Shown: piece by piece, positions 8,580-18,642 of the stretch
Position numbering within the stretch: the stretch's first letter is position 1
Layout: every line of letters starts with the position of its first letter
Source of the DNA: an uncultured Euryhalocaulis sp.
GTDB lineage: Bacteria; Pseudomonadota; Alphaproteobacteria; Caulobacterales; Maricaulaceae
Length of the DNA stretch: 64,000 nucleotides
Direction: 5' to 3'
Assembly: GCA_913055605.1 (NCBI GenBank)
Contig: CAJXKJ010000004.1
Location: 43,045-107,044 of the forward strand
Notes under the pieces: model-generated
The model's input: the letters and a program-made list of their open reading frames with translations, nothing else
What the model was told of the DNA's origin: nothing
The model's database searches: none
Position numbers and translations under genes: made by a program

Positions 8580-10069
8580 GCCGCGCCGGCCCGCAGCCCG
8601 GACAGAATTTCGGGCAGCGCGTCCGGAATATCCTCCGCAATCAGGCCCGGCCCGATCAGACGCCCGGCCCGCCCGTGCAGCCAGGCGCCCGCGCAGGCCG
8701 CCGCGAAGGCCGGCATATGCTGCGCCATCAACCCGCCAATAATCCCGGCCAACACGTCGCCCGTCCCGGCGCTGGCGAGGAACGGCGTCGTCTCCGTCGT
8801 CACCGCCGCCCGCCCGTCCGGCGCCGCGATCACGGTGTCCGGGCCTTTCAGCAGCACCGTGCATCCAGCGCGCGCCGCCGCCGCCCGCGCGCGGTCCAGC
8901 TTCGATCCTGAGTCGTCGTCCAGGTCCGGAAACAGGCGCAGGAATTCGCCTTCGTGCGGGGTCAGCACGCAGTCCGCGCGCAGCGCCGCGAACAGCGCCT
9001 CCGGCGCGTCGGCGAAGACGGTCAGCGCGTCGGCATCCAGCACCAGCGCCGGCCCCTCGCCCAGCAGGTCCAGCGCCAGCACCCGCGTCTCTGCATCCGC
9101 GCCCGCCGCCGGTCCTACGATGGCGGCATGCGCACCGAACGCGCGGATCGCCTCCGCCGTCGCCGCGCCCCGCGCCGCCGGTTTCAGCACCGCCCCGGTT
9201 TCGTGCGCCGCGGCGATGCGCAGCGCATCCTCGGTGCCGAACAGCGTGGTGAAGCCGGCGCCCACGCGGCGGCCGCCCGCGACCGACAGGCGCGCCGCGC
9301 CCGTGGCCAGCGCCGGGCCGCACACCACGGCCAGCCGCCCGCGCCGGTGCTTGTGCGTGCCCCGCTCCGGCCAGGGGAAATCCGCCGCCCACAGTTCCGG
9401 CGTGTTTTCCCACGCCCGCACGTCCAGTTCGGGCAGCACCGAATCCGGAATGCCGATATCGGCCAGTACGATGTCGCCGCATAGCGTCCGGCCCGGCTCC
9501 AGCACATGCGCCGGTTTTTTGCGGAAAAAGGTCACCGTCGCCCGGGCGGCGAAACACCCCGCCTGCCCCGGCGGCCGCCCCAGAGGCCGTCCCAGATCGC
9601 CGTGCAGGCCGCTCGGGACGTCCGCCGCGATCACCGGCGCGGAAATCGCGTGGGACTGTTCGGCCAGGCGCGCCGCCTCGCCCTCCAGCGGCCGCGTCAG
9701 CCCCGCGCCGAACAGCGCGTCGATCACCACGCCCGCCTGTGTCAGATCCGCCGCGGACAGGGGTTCGACCGGCGCATTCCACAGCGCCGCCGCCCGCGCC
9801 GCATCGCCCGACAGCGCTTCGACAGGACCCAGGGAAAAGACCCGAACCGGCCGTCCGGCGGCGCGCAAACCGGCCGCCGCGACATAGCCGTCGCCGCCAT
9901 TATTGCCCGGTCCGCACAGCACGAACGCCGCGCCCGCCGGCGCGCATATCTGCGCCGCGTCAGCGACCGCCGCGCCGGCCGCTTTCATCAGCGAAAACGT
10001 TTCCACCCCAAAACGTTGAGCCAATGCATCGGCTTGGGCGCTCTGCCCTATCGAAAGAATCTGGTTCAT
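8576..10069 (-). CDS. nnr: Bifunctional NAD(P)H-hydrate epimerase / ADP-dependent NAD(P)H-hydrate dehydratase
   Basis: This two-domain repair enzyme recovers NAD(P)H from its damaged hydrated forms. The N-terminal YjeF epimerase domain (about 1-205) shows CGPGNNGGDG. The C-terminal ribokinase-like dehydratase domain (about 215-497) shows SAGTGDVLAGI, containing the catalytic Asp. I chose the ATG at 10069 (MNQILSIGQ) over an in-frame ATG 30 codons upstream, because the extension would cross the divergent glnB promoter and does not look like the family. The length is then 497 residues. The gene diverges from glnB. Confidence 0.92.
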   Translation of the reverse strand: MNQILSIGQSAQADALAQRFGVETFSLMKAAGAAVADAAQICAPAGAAFVLCGPGNNGGDGYVAAAGLRAAGRPVRVFSLGPVEALSGDAARAAALWNAPVEPLSAADLTQAGVVIDALFGAGLTRPLEGEAARLAEQSHAISAPVIAADVPSGLHGDLGRPLGRPPGQAGCFAARATVTFFRKKPAHVLEPGRTLCGDIVLADIGIPDSVLPELDVRAWENTPELWAADFPWPERGTHKHRRGRLAVVCGPALATGAARLSVAGGRRVGAGFTTLFGTEDALRIAAAHETGAVLKPAARGAATAEAIRAFGAHAAIVGPAAGADAETRVLALDLLGEGPALVLDADALTVFADAPEALFAALRADCVLTPHEGEFLRLFPDLDDDSGSKLDRARAAAARAGCTVLLKGPDTVIAAPDGRAAVTTETTPFLASAGTGDVLAGIIGGLMAQHMPAFAAACAGAWLHGRAGRLIGPGLIAEDIPDALPEILSGLRAGAA

Positions 10070-10074
10070 TGTAA

Positions 10075-10477
<403 letters not shown>

Positions 10478-10479
<2 letters not shown>

Positions 10480-10502
10480 CGGCTTCCGCCGTCGGGCCTT
10501 TT
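10478..10502 (+). terminator. Weak hairpin plus T-run after glnB
   Basis: GACGGC and GCCGTC (10478-10483 with 10488-10493) pair around TTCC, overlapping the glnB stop codon. GGGCC and a TTTT run follow. This could reduce read-through from glnB into glnA. Confidence 0.4.
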
Positions 10503-10593
10503 GCCTCCGTGTTTCATAGCGCGCTGGATCGGCGGAAACGCCGGTGCTGCGCGCGGGTGCAGTTAATTCCATAGAGCTGGAGAACGCCGAATC

Positions 10594-11994
10594 ATGAGCG
10601 AAAACGTTCTGAAAAAGATCAAGGACGAGGACATCAAATACGTCGACCTGCGCTTCACCGACCCGCGCGGGAAGATGCAGCACGTCACCTTCGACGTGGA
10701 CCTCGTCGACGAAGAACTGATGGCCGAAGGCACCATGTTCGACGGCTCTTCGGTCGCCGGCTGGAAAGCCATCAACGAGTCCGACATGGTTCTGCTGCCG
10801 GACGCCTCCAGCGCCATCGTGGATCCGTTCTTCCAGCAGCCGACCCTGGCGCTGATGTGCGACATCCTGGAGCCGTCGGGCGAGGCCTATAACCGCGACC
10901 CGCGCACCACGGCCAAGAAGGCCGAGGCCTACATGGCCCAGCTCGGCGTCGGCGACACCGCCTATTTCGGCCCGGAAGCCGAATTCTTTGTGTTCGACGA
11001 CGTGCGCTGGATGACCAGCCAGCACGAGACGGGCTACGCCATCGACTCGACCGAACTGCCGGCCAACACGGGCACCCGCTATGAAGGCGGCAATATGGGC
11101 CACCGCCCGGGTCCGAAGGGCGGCTACTTCCCGGTCCCGCCGATCGACTCCCTGCAGGACATGCGCGGCGAGATGCTGTCCATCATGGGCCAGCTCGGCC
11201 TGATGCCGGAAAAGCACCACCACGAGGTGGCGCCGGCCCAGCACGAACTGGGTCTGAAGTTCGGCACGCTGACGCAGATGGCCGACCGTCTGCAGCTCTA
11301 TAAATATGTGGTGCAGAACGTCGCCCACGCCTTCGGCAAGACGGCGACCTTCATGCCGAAGCCGATGTGGAACGACAACGGCTCGGGCATGCACGTGCAC
11401 CAGTCGATCTGGAAAGACGGCAAGCCGACCTTCGGCGGCGACCTGTACGCCAACCTGTCGGAAAACTGCCTCTTCTATATCGGCGGCATCATCAAGCACG
11501 CGAAGGCGATCAACGCCTTCACCAACCCGACCACCAACTCTTACAAGCGTCTGGTGCCGGGCTTCGAAGCGCCGGTGCTGCTCGCCTATTCGGCGCGCAA
11601 CCGCTCCGCCTCGATCCGTATCCCGCACGGCACCTCGCCGAAGTCCAAGCGTCTGGAAACCCGCTTCCCGGACCCGATGGGCAACCCGTATCTGACCTTC
11701 TCCGCGCTTCTGATGGCCGGCCTGGACGGCATCGAGAACCGCATCCATCCGGGCGACCCGATGGACAAGGACCTGTACGACCTGCCCCCGGCCGAGCTGG
11801 AAGGCATCCCGACCGTCTGCGCCTCGCTGCGTGAGGCGCTGGGCTCGCTGGACGCCGACCGCGGCTTCCTGACCAAGGGCGGCGTCTTCGACGACGACCA
11901 GATCGACGCCTATATCGAACTCAAGATGGAGGAGACCCTCCGCTACGAGATGCACCCGCACCCCGTCGAGTTCGACATGTACTACAAGGCGTAA
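10594..11994 (+). CDS. glnA: Glutamine synthetase type I
   Basis: The protein has 466 residues and makes glutamine from glutamate, ammonia and ATP as a dodecamer in the cytoplasm. The N-terminal beta-grasp domain contains FDGSS. The catalytic domain has [12 protein letters not shown] and the conserved NRSASIRIP arginine segment. Tyr395 in KDLYDLPP is the expected adenylylation site, so activity is probably controlled by GlnE under P-II. A GGAGAA ribosome site sits upstream. A strong terminator follows, so glnBA forms the end of its transcription unit. Confidence 0.98.
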   Translation: MSENVLKKIKDEDIKYVDLRFTDPRGKMQHVTFDVDLVDEELMAEGTMFDGSSVAGWKAINESDMVLLPDASSAIVDPFFQQPTLALMCDILEPSGEAYNRDPRTTAKKAEAYMAQLGVGDTAYFGPEAEFFVFDDVRWMTSQHETGYAIDSTELPANTGTRYEGGNMGHRPGPKGGYFPVPPIDSLQDMRGEMLSIMGQLGLMPEKHHHEVAPAQHELGLKFGTLTQMADRLQLYKYVVQNVAHAFGKTATFMPKPMWNDNGSGMHVHQSIWKDGKPTFGGDLYANLSENCLFYIGGIIKHAKAINAFTNPTTNSYKRLVPGFEAPVLLAYSARNRSASIRIPHGTSPKSKRLETRFPDPMGNPYLTFSALLMAGLDGIENRIHPGDPMDKDLYDLPPAELEGIPTVCASLREALGSLDADRGFLTKGGVFDDDQIDAYIELKMEETLRYEMHPHPVEFDMYYKA

Positions 11995-12029
11995 GCGCCC
12001 TTCGGGCCTTGCGTTTCCAACAGTCCGGG

Positions 12030-12060
12030 ACGGGCTCCGCACCAGCTGCGGAGCCCGTTT
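12030..12060 (+). terminator. Intrinsic terminator after glnA
   Basis: A perfect 12-base stem (12030-12041 with 12047-12058) around a five-base loop is followed by TTCGATT. It ends the glnA transcript 35 bases after the stop. Confidence 0.75.
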
Positions 12061-12148
12061 CGATTCCGAGGTCCGCCGTGCTGTGATCGGCGCTCCATAA
12101 AGCCGCCCGCCGATAGCGGGGGCGGCGCGACTCAGACAAAGTTTCCCG

Positions 12149-14146
12149 ATGGCCAAAGCGAAGCGTGAAGACGACCTGTTTGCGGGCAAGGGCGGCCCGG
12201 CCGCCGAGTCCGGCTACACCGCCGCCGATATCGAGGTGCTGGAGGGGCTGGAGCCCGTCCGCAAGCGCCCCGGCATGTATATCGGCGGCACCGACGAGCG
12301 CGCTTTGCACCACCTCTTCGCGGAGGTCCTGGACAACGCGATGGACGAGGCGGTCGCCGGTTTCGCCGACCGCATCGACGTGTCGCTGGAGGCAGACGGC
12401 TTCGTGTCGGTCAACGACAACGGGCGCGGCATCCCGGTCGACGCGCACCCGAAATTCAAGACCAAGTCGGCGCTGGAGGTGATCCTCACCACGCTGCATT
12501 CGGGCGGCAAATTCTCCGGCAAGGCCTACAAGACGTCGGGCGGCCTGCACGGCGTCGGGGTCAGCGTCGTCAACGCGCTCAGCGACGTGCTGGAGGTGGA
12601 GGTCGCGCGCGACCGTACGCTTTACCGCCAGGAATATTCGCGCGGCGCGCCGAAGGGGAAGCTGAAAGAGGTGGGCGCGACGCCCAACCGGCGCGGCACC
12701 AAAATCCGCTTCCGCCCGGATACGGAGATTTTCGGCGAGCGCGCCCGCTTCCGCCCGGCCCGCGTCTTCGCCATGGCGCGTTCGAAAGCCTATCTACACC
12801 GCGGCGTCACGATCCGCTGGAAATGCGCAGCCGAGCTTGCCAGCGAGGACGCGCCGGAGGAAGCCGTCCTGCACTTCCCCGGCGGCCTCGCCGATTTCCT
12901 GGCCGAACAGTTCGGAACGCGCAAAACCGTCACCGATCAGATGTTCAGCGGCCGCATCGAACGCGAGGGCGGCCACGGCGCCGCCGAATGGGCGGTCGCC
13001 TGGACCGCCGCGGGGTTCGGGGAGGCCGACGGCTTCTCCCGCTCCTACTGCAACACCGTGCCGACGCCGGACGGCGGCACGCATGAGGCCGGGCTGCGCG
13101 CGGCGCTGACCAAGGGTCTGCGCGCCTATGCCGAAAGCGCCGGCAAGGCCAAGCGCGCCGCCGCGATCTCGCCGGACGACGTGATGGCCGGCGCCGGGGC
13201 GATGATCTCCGTCTTCCTCGCCAACCCGGAATTCCAGGGCCAGACCAAGGACCGCCTCGCCAATCCGGAGGCCGCGCGCCTGGTGGAGCAGGCCGTCCGC
13301 GACCCGTTCGACCACTGGCTCGCCGCCGCGCCGAAGGAAGCCGAGCGCCTGCTGGAATTCGTGATCGAGCGCGCGGAGGAGCGCCTGCGCCGCCGCAAGG
13401 AAAAGGAAGTCAGCCGCAAATCGGCGATGAAGAAGCTGCGCCTGCCGGGCAAGCTCGCCGACTGTTCGGGGGCGGAGCAGGAGGGCTCGGAGCTGTTCCT
13501 GGTGGAAGGCGACTCCGCCGGCGGCTCCGCCAAACAGGCGCGCGACCGCCGCAGCCAGGCCGTGCTGCCGCTGCGCGGCAAGATCCTGAACGTGGCGAGC
13601 GCCAGCGCCGACAAGATCGGCAAGAACCAGGAAATCTCCGACCTGCTTCTGGCGCTGGGCGTGCAGACCGGATCCAAATTCGATCTGGAGACGCTGCGCT
13701 ATGAGCGGGTCATCATCATGACCGACGCCGACGTGGACGGCGCCCATATCGCCTCGCTGCTCATCACCTTCTTCTACACCGCCATGCCGGCCCTGATCGA
13801 CGCAGGCCGGCTGTATCTGGCCCTGCCCCCGCTCTACCGGCTCAGCCAGGGCGGTAAGACCGAATATGCGAAGGACGAGGCCGACCGCGACCGCCTGCTG
13901 AAGGAGGAATTCACCGGCCGCGGGAAAGTAGAAATCAGCCGGTTCAAGGGCCTCGGCGAAATGATGCCGGCCCAGCTGAAAGAAACGACCATGGACCCGG
14001 CCACGCGCACCCTCGCCCGCGTCACTTTGGCCGACGGCGCCCGCGCCGAGGCGGGAAAGCTGATCGAGACGCTAATGGGCCGCAAGCCGGAGCTGCGCTT
14101 CCAGTATATCCAGGACAACGCCGCCTTCGCGGAGCTGGACCTCTAG
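12149..14146 (+). CDS. parE: DNA topoisomerase IV subunit B
   Basis: The protein has 665 residues, shorter than GyrB and typical of ParE. The GHKL ATPase domain contains EVLDNAMDEA, NGRGIP and GGLHGVGVSVVNALS. The TOPRIM domain contains EGDSAGGSAKQARDR and TDADVDGAHI. With ParC (encoded at 30284-32563, on the other strand) it decatenates replicated chromosomes using ATP. An imperfect GC hairpin (12103-12125) lies in the leader, and the ribosome site before the ATG at 12149 is weak. Its stop overlaps the stop of the convergent gene. Confidence 0.96.
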   Translation: MAKAKREDDLFAGKGGPAAESGYTAADIEVLEGLEPVRKRPGMYIGGTDERALHHLFAEVLDNAMDEAVAGFADRIDVSLEADGFVSVNDNGRGIPVDAHPKFKTKSALEVILTTLHSGGKFSGKAYKTSGGLHGVGVSVVNALSDVLEVEVARDRTLYRQEYSRGAPKGKLKEVGATPNRRGTKIRFRPDTEIFGERARFRPARVFAMARSKAYLHRGVTIRWKCAAELASEDAPEEAVLHFPGGLADFLAEQFGTRKTVTDQMFSGRIEREGGHGAAEWAVAWTAAGFGEADGFSRSYCNTVPTPDGGTHEAGLRAALTKGLRAYAESAGKAKRAAAISPDDVMAGAGAMISVFLANPEFQGQTKDRLANPEAARLVEQAVRDPFDHWLAAAPKEAERLLEFVIERAEERLRRRKEKEVSRKSAMKKLRLPGKLADCSGAEQEGSELFLVEGDSAGGSAKQARDRRSQAVLPLRGKILNVASASADKIGKNQEISDLLLALGVQTGSKFDLETLRYERVIIMTDADVDGAHIASLLITFFYTAMPALIDAGRLYLALPPLYRLSQGGKTEYAKDEADRDRLLKEEFTGRGKVEISRFKGLGEMMPAQLKETTMDPATRTLARVTLADGARAEAGKLIETLMGRKPELRFQYIQDNAAFAELDL

Positions 14147-15087
14147 CGGGCGGTCCGCCCGCTCGCGTGAGAGGGCTGCAACAGCGCCTGCCCCTCCAGC
14201 GGCCGGCCGGCCGGCCACAGCTTGCGCAGCCCGGCGGCGTACCGCTCCACCATGTTCCGGTCGGACAGGAAATATCCGGGCAGGACGGCCGGATCGACGC
14301 CGGTGATATAGGGCACAAAATAGCCGCTGGCGCGGTCCTGTCCCGGATCGAACAGATAGGCGCGCGCATGCGGCGCCTCGGAATAGAGCCGCACATGGAC
14401 ATCCGCCAGGGAATCGCCCCTCTCCGCCGCCCAGGCCTGTTGCAGATCCAGAATGAACTGCACTCCGGACGCGCACATCACGCGCACGCTGTCCTCGGTC
14501 TTGGCCATGGAGCGCGCGACATCGGCCAGATGCGGGCCGGAGCAATCGAAGATCATGTACCGCAGCGACACGCCGCGGCGCAGCGCGCCCAGAAGGTCGT
14601 CGACCCGGTCCCCGGCGGAGATGTGAAACGCCACGCCGTAGAACCAGATTTCCTTGTCGGCATTGCGGATGCTGTCGCCCAGGCTCGGCAGGCCGTCGGC
14701 GTCCAGATAGTCGTTGGCGCTTGCGAACGGCCGGACGGACGCCTCCCCGGCGCCCGCCGTCGGCGCCGCCCCGGACCGGGTGAGCGCGGCGCCGGCGAGG
14801 AAGCACGCCGGCGCGGCCAGCAGCAGGGCCAGGGCAAACAGGGACGCCGGCGCGCGCCGGTCCACCGGGCGGCGGAAAATCAGCAGGGCGGCGGCGGCGA
14901 AGGTGACGACGAAGGACAGCGCGATGAGGTCCGCGGACAGGCCCGTCAGCTGGGCCACCGCCGCGACGGCGCTCGCCGGGGCGGCGATCGTGCCGATAAT
15001 CCCGGCGCCGCGCAGCAGCCGGCGATCCACGGCTGGCGCCGCGGCGGAAGACGCGCGTTCGGACCGAACCCTCTCCTGGACGGCCAT
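14143..15087 (-). CDS. Membrane protein of unknown function with PLD-like C-terminal domain
   Basis: The protein has 314 residues from the ATG at 15087, which has a GGGGCAGGGG ribosome site; an ATG 11 codons upstream has only a closely spaced GGGGA. Three hydrophobic helices occupy about residues 27-50, 53-72 and 80-103. The rest (about 120-305) is soluble and contains IWFYGVAFHIS, RRGVSLRYMIFDC and HARAYLFDP. The spacing recalls the strand-helix pattern of phospholipase D-like domains, but the HKD catalytic motif is absent. Which side of the membrane the domain faces is not clear. The stop codon overlaps that of parE. I do not recognise a named family with confidence. Confidence 0.7.
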   Translation of the reverse strand: MAVQERVRSERASSAAAPAVDRRLLRGAGIIGTIAAPASAVAAVAQLTGLSADLIALSFVVTFAAAALLIFRRPVDRRAPASLFALALLLAAPACFLAGAALTRSGAAPTAGAGEASVRPFASANDYLDADGLPSLGDSIRNADKEIWFYGVAFHISAGDRVDDLLGALRRGVSLRYMIFDCSGPHLADVARSMAKTEDSVRVMCASGVQFILDLQQAWAAERGDSLADVHVRLYSEAPHARAYLFDPGQDRASGYFVPYITGVDPAVLPGYFLSDRNMVERYAAGLRKLWPAGRPLEGQALLQPSHASGRTAR

Positions 15088-15168
15088 CGCCCCTGCCCCG
15101 TTTCCCGGGCGTTCTAGCATTCCCCGATTTCCGGGACGAACGGAATCGGCGCGGGCTTTTGGCCTCGC

Positions 15169-15585
15169 CTAGTCGGCCAGCCAGACGGTCCGGAATTCGT
15201 CGCCGGTCCAGTAGACCAGCGCGGAGGACGACTCCGCGGTCCCATAGATCAGCGCCTGCCCGCGCGTGCGGATCTGCTCCGATCTGCCCTCGCCCGGTCC
15301 CGCCGCCGTGGTGCGGAATTCGCCGGGCGGGACGACATTCATCGTGTTGGGCGCGCGTTCGGCCGGCCCCTCGGCGATCACTGCCGGGTCCCGGGGCGCC
15401 GCGCCGCGCGTGACGGTCACATGATACCCGCGATCATTGCTGACCATCTGGGCGGTGTCGGTCAGGCCGTCGCCGTCGAAATCGCCGGTCGCCTGCATCT
15501 GCGATGTGAAATTTTGGGCCGCCGCCGCGCCGGCGAGACCGCAAGCCGCGATGACTGCGGTGATCATTATCCGTACGCCCGTCAT
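15169..15585 (-). CDS. Small secreted protein with calcium-type DxDGDG loop
   Basis: The protein has 138 residues. A Sec signal peptide ends at about AAAA-Q (residues 22-23). Soon after, DFDGDGLTD matches the Ca-binding loop of FG-GAP/VCBS or EF-hand-like repeats, here as a single copy. The remainder is a short beta-rich domain ending in YWTGDEFRTVWLAD. The function is unknown; it is probably periplasmic. It is followed by the unknown membrane protein gene 82 bases downstream on the same strand and diverges from the RNA helicase gene. Confidence 0.75.
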   Translation of the reverse strand: MTGVRIMITAVIAACGLAGAAAAQNFTSQMQATGDFDGDGLTDTAQMVSNDRGYHVTVTRGAAPRDPAVIAEGPAERAPNTMNVVPPGEFRTTAAGPGEGRSEQIRTRGQALIYGTAESSSALVYWTGDEFRTVWLAD

Positions 15586-15721
15586 GCCCGTCCTCCTGCA
15601 CTACCCTGCGATGCATTCTGACCACTGTGCGCGGCGAAAGTTGGGCGGCGGTTACCGGAAACAGCGGCGATCGTTGACTTTCTGCAAGGAATCCATCATC
15701 TGCCGCCTGTCCGTTGCGCGC

Positions 15722-15771
15722 CGAAAGGGCGTGCGCCCTTTCGCCTGACGCCCCCCGTCTCCCGGAGACGG
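15722..15771 (+). promoter_or_regulatory. Two consecutive hairpins in the helicase leader
   Basis: Hairpin 1 pairs 15722-15730 with 15735-15743 (nine perfect pairs, loop GTGC). Hairpin 2 pairs 15755-15761 with 15765-15771 (seven pairs, loop CCG). Both lie 75-125 bases before the DEAD-box helicase start. Structured leaders are common on cold-inducible helicase mRNAs and could allow temperature or autogenous control. Hairpin 1 is not followed by a T-run on either strand. Confidence 0.4.
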
Positions 15772-15847
15772 ATGCCGGCCGAGGCGCCAACACAGCGTCG
15801 CAGACTCCGCTCACGGATGCGGCAGGACTGCACGCAAGAGAGACTGA

Positions 15848-17476
15848 ATGAGCTCAGACGAAACGTCTTCCGACGACACCGGTGCGCAAGTCACGTTTGC
15901 GGACCTTGGCCTTGGCCAGAAACTCCTGACCGCGCTCGAAACCGCGGGCTACACCAATCCCACCCCGATCCAGGCCAAGGCGATCCCGCCGGCGCTGCAG
16001 GGCCGCGACGTTCTGGGCATCGCCCAAACCGGCACCGGCAAGACGGCGGCCTTCGCCCTGCCGATGATCGAGCGCCTGTCCAAGGGCCGCGCCCGGGCCG
16101 GCATGCCGCGCTCGCTGATCCTGGCGCCGACGCGGGAACTGGCCGACCAGGTCGCCGAACAGGTCCGCAAATACGCCACCGATTTCCGCCTGAAGATGGT
16201 GCTGCTGATCGGCGGCGTCTCGATGGGCGAACAGGAAAAGGGCCTGAAGTCCGGCGCCGACATCATCATCGCCACGCCCGGCCGCCTGCTGGACCTGTTC
16301 GACCGCGGCAAGATCATGCTGGGCGGCATTTCGGTGATGGTCGTCGACGAAGCCGACCGCATGCTGGACATGGGCTTCATCGAGGACCTGGAGCGCATCT
16401 TCAAGCTGACGCCATTCACGCGCCAGACGCTGTTCTTCTCGGCCACCATGCCGAAGGAGATCCAGCACCTGACCGACCAGTTTCTGCAGGCCCCGGTGCG
16501 GGTCGAGGCGGCGCGGCCGAACACCACCGCCTCCACCATCACCCAGAATTTGGTGAAGGTGCGGGAGCGGGAGCCGAAGGCCAAGCGGCTGGCCCTGCGC
16601 ACCGCCATCGACGCGCTGGAGGTCAAGAACGCCATCGTGTTCTGCAACCGCAAGCGCGATGTGGACGTGGTGGCGCGCAGCCTCCAGCGTCACGGCTATT
16701 CCGCCGCCCCGATCCACGGCGATCTGGCCCAGTCGGAGCGGATGGCGACCCTGAAGCGCTTCCGCGACGGCGAACTGCGCCTGCTGGTGGCCAGCGACGT
16801 CGCCGCGCGCGGCCTGGACATTCCGGACGTCAGCCACGTCTTCAATTACGATCCGCCCAACAGCCCGGACGACTATGTCCACCGCATCGGCCGCACCGGC
16901 CGCGCGGGCAAGAAAGGCGCGTCCATCACCATCGCCGGACCGGAAGACAGCAAGAAGCTGAAGGCGATCGAAGAGATGCTCGGCGCGCCGATCGCGCCGC
17001 TTGGCGCCACGCCGGCAAAGGACGAGCCGGCCAAGGACGTCAAAGCCGAAACGCCCGCCGAAGACGCCGAAACCGGCGAGGCCGAAGCCGAGGCGGAAGC
17101 CGCCCCGGCCGAAAGCGGCGGCGACACGGCCGGCGAGGAGAAATCCGCCGGTGAAAAGACCGGCCGCCGCCGGCGCCGCGGCGGACGCGGCCGCAACCGC
17201 AAGAAATCCGCCGAAACCGCGTCCGCGGAGTCCGAGGACAAAGAGGCTCAGAAGCCCGCCAAAGCCGAAGAGCCGGACGATTCCTACGAACCGGACGATC
17301 TGGACGAGGTGGAGGACGAGGATCTCGCCGCCATCGCCGAGGAGCCCCAGCTGCGCCGTGAGGGCAGCGCCCCCGCCGGCCGCCGGGGCGGCGGCGGACC
17401 CAAGGGGTTCGGCGACCATACGCCGGCCTTCGTGACCCGGTCGGTAAAGGAACGGCTCTCCGAAGCGGAGGCCTGA
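15848..17476 (+). CDS. DEAD-box ATP-dependent RNA helicase, RhlE type, with charged C-terminal tail
   Basis: The protein has 542 residues. The helicase core covers about 18-380: Q-motif PTPIQ, Walker A AQTGTGKT (59-66), DEAD (167-170), SAT, and HRIGRTGRAG. Residues about 385-542 are a low-complexity tail of alternating acidic/Ala-rich and Arg-rich segments (RRRRRGGRGRN), typical of RNA-binding extensions in RhlE-type proteins. Such helicases unwind structured RNA during ribosome assembly and mRNA decay, often in the cold. The gene stands alone with a leader of about 260 bases. The assignment to the RhlE subgroup is by resemblance. Confidence 0.93.
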   Translation: MSSDETSSDDTGAQVTFADLGLGQKLLTALETAGYTNPTPIQAKAIPPALQGRDVLGIAQTGTGKTAAFALPMIERLSKGRARAGMPRSLILAPTRELADQVAEQVRKYATDFRLKMVLLIGGVSMGEQEKGLKSGADIIIATPGRLLDLFDRGKIMLGGISVMVVDEADRMLDMGFIEDLERIFKLTPFTRQTLFFSATMPKEIQHLTDQFLQAPVRVEAARPNTTASTITQNLVKVREREPKAKRLALRTAIDALEVKNAIVFCNRKRDVDVVARSLQRHGYSAAPIHGDLAQSERMATLKRFRDGELRLLVASDVAARGLDIPDVSHVFNYDPPNSPDDYVHRIGRTGRAGKKGASITIAGPEDSKKLKAIEEMLGAPIAPLGATPAKDEPAKDVKAETPAEDAETGEAEAEAEAAPAESGGDTAGEEKSAGEKTGRRRRRGGRGRNRKKSAETASAESEDKEAQKPAKAEEPDDSYEPDDLDEVEDEDLAAIAEEPQLRREGSAPAGRRGGGGPKGFGDHTPAFVTRSVKERLSEAEA

Positions 17477-17567
17477 TCCGGCGTCTGTCCCGGCCCCTCC
17501 GGAGGCCGCCGTTTACCCCCTGTTTCGCTTTTCCCGCTTAAGAGAATGGCCGGGACAGGGGGTGGAT

Positions 17568-18620
17568 ATGAGCGAACGTCTGAAACTGGAAGAAGGCGGC
17601 GAGCTCGCGCGCAAAGCGCTGGAGCATATGCAGGAGCGGTCCATTCCGCCCTCCGCCCGCAACTACGAAGTCTGGCTGACCTATCTCCTGGGCGAAATCC
17701 CGGCCCTGAACGCCGAAATCGACGCCTTCATCGCCGAACACGCCGAATTCACCGACCAGATCTGCACCAGCCTGTTCGAGTCCCATTTCACCAATAAGCG
17801 GCTCGAGGACGAGCTGCTGCGCACCGGCTCCTCCATGTCGCGCGAGCTGGAGGAAGTGCAGCGCCAGCTGGAAGAAGCCAGCCGCAACACCGCCGCCTAT
17901 GGCGAGGCCCTGGAAGGCGCCAGCGGCAGCATGGACACCGCCGATGCGGGCCGGGTGAAATCCCTGGTCGGCGTGCTGATGGAGGCCACCTCCAAGATGC
18001 GCCGCCATAACGAGGCGCTGGAAACCAAGCTCACCGAAACCTCGCACGAAGTCAAAAACTTGCGTGTGAACCTTCAGCGGGTGCGCGAGCAGGCGATGAC
18101 CGACGCCCTGACCGGCGTGGCCAACCGCAAGCGTCTGGACGAGATGCTGCAACAGGCCGTGGAGCAGGCCGAGGCGACCGGCACCCCGGTCTCCCTCGCC
18201 ATCGCGGACATCGACCACTTCAAGAAATTCAACGACACCTGGGGCCATCAGACCGGCGACCAGATCATCCGTTTCGTCGCCCAGTCGCTGGGCCGCTCCG
18301 CCGGCGAGGAAGGCGAGGTCGGCCGCTATGGCGGCGAGGAATTCGTGGTCGTCATGTACGGCGCCGCGCTGGACCGCGCCGCGGAGATCGCGGAGGACGC
18401 CCGCAAGACGGTCGAAAAGAAGCGCCTGCTGCGCCGCTCCACGAACGAGGATCTGGGCAACGTCACGGTGTCCGTCGGCGTCGCCCAGCTGCGCGAGGGC
18501 GAGACGCCCAGCTCGCTGGTCGCCCGCGCCGACGCCCTGCTCTATCAGTCCAAGCATGACGGCCGGAACCGGGTCAGCCTGGAGCAAACCGGCGAAGAGC
18601 CGGACGCCAGGGCCGCCTGA
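17568..18620 (+). CDS. Diguanylate cyclase with helical/coiled-coil N-terminal domain
   Basis: The protein has 350 residues, counting from the ATG at 17568 (AGGGGGTGG upstream) rather than a GTG two codons earlier. Residues about 1-75 form a helical domain (ARNYEVWLTYLLGEIPALN). A coiled coil covers about 80-165. The GGDEF domain runs from about 168 to 335 with an intact active loop GGEEF (255-259), so it should make c-di-GMP from two GTP. The position of the inhibitory RxxD motif reads GEEG, so classical product inhibition is not expected. No membrane helices are seen; it is cytoplasmic. A bidirectional terminator follows. Confidence 0.9.
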   Translation: MSERLKLEEGGELARKALEHMQERSIPPSARNYEVWLTYLLGEIPALNAEIDAFIAEHAEFTDQICTSLFESHFTNKRLEDELLRTGSSMSRELEEVQRQLEEASRNTAAYGEALEGASGSMDTADAGRVKSLVGVLMEATSKMRRHNEALETKLTETSHEVKNLRVNLQRVREQAMTDALTGVANRKRLDEMLQQAVEQAEATGTPVSLAIADIDHFKKFNDTWGHQTGDQIIRFVAQSLGRSAGEEGEVGRYGGEEFVVVMYGAALDRAAEIAEDARKTVEKKRLLRRSTNEDLGNVTVSVGVAQLREGETPSSLVARADALLYQSKHDGRNRVSLEQTGEEPDARAA

Positions 18621-18642
18621 GCCCTCGCTGTTCCGCAAAGAA

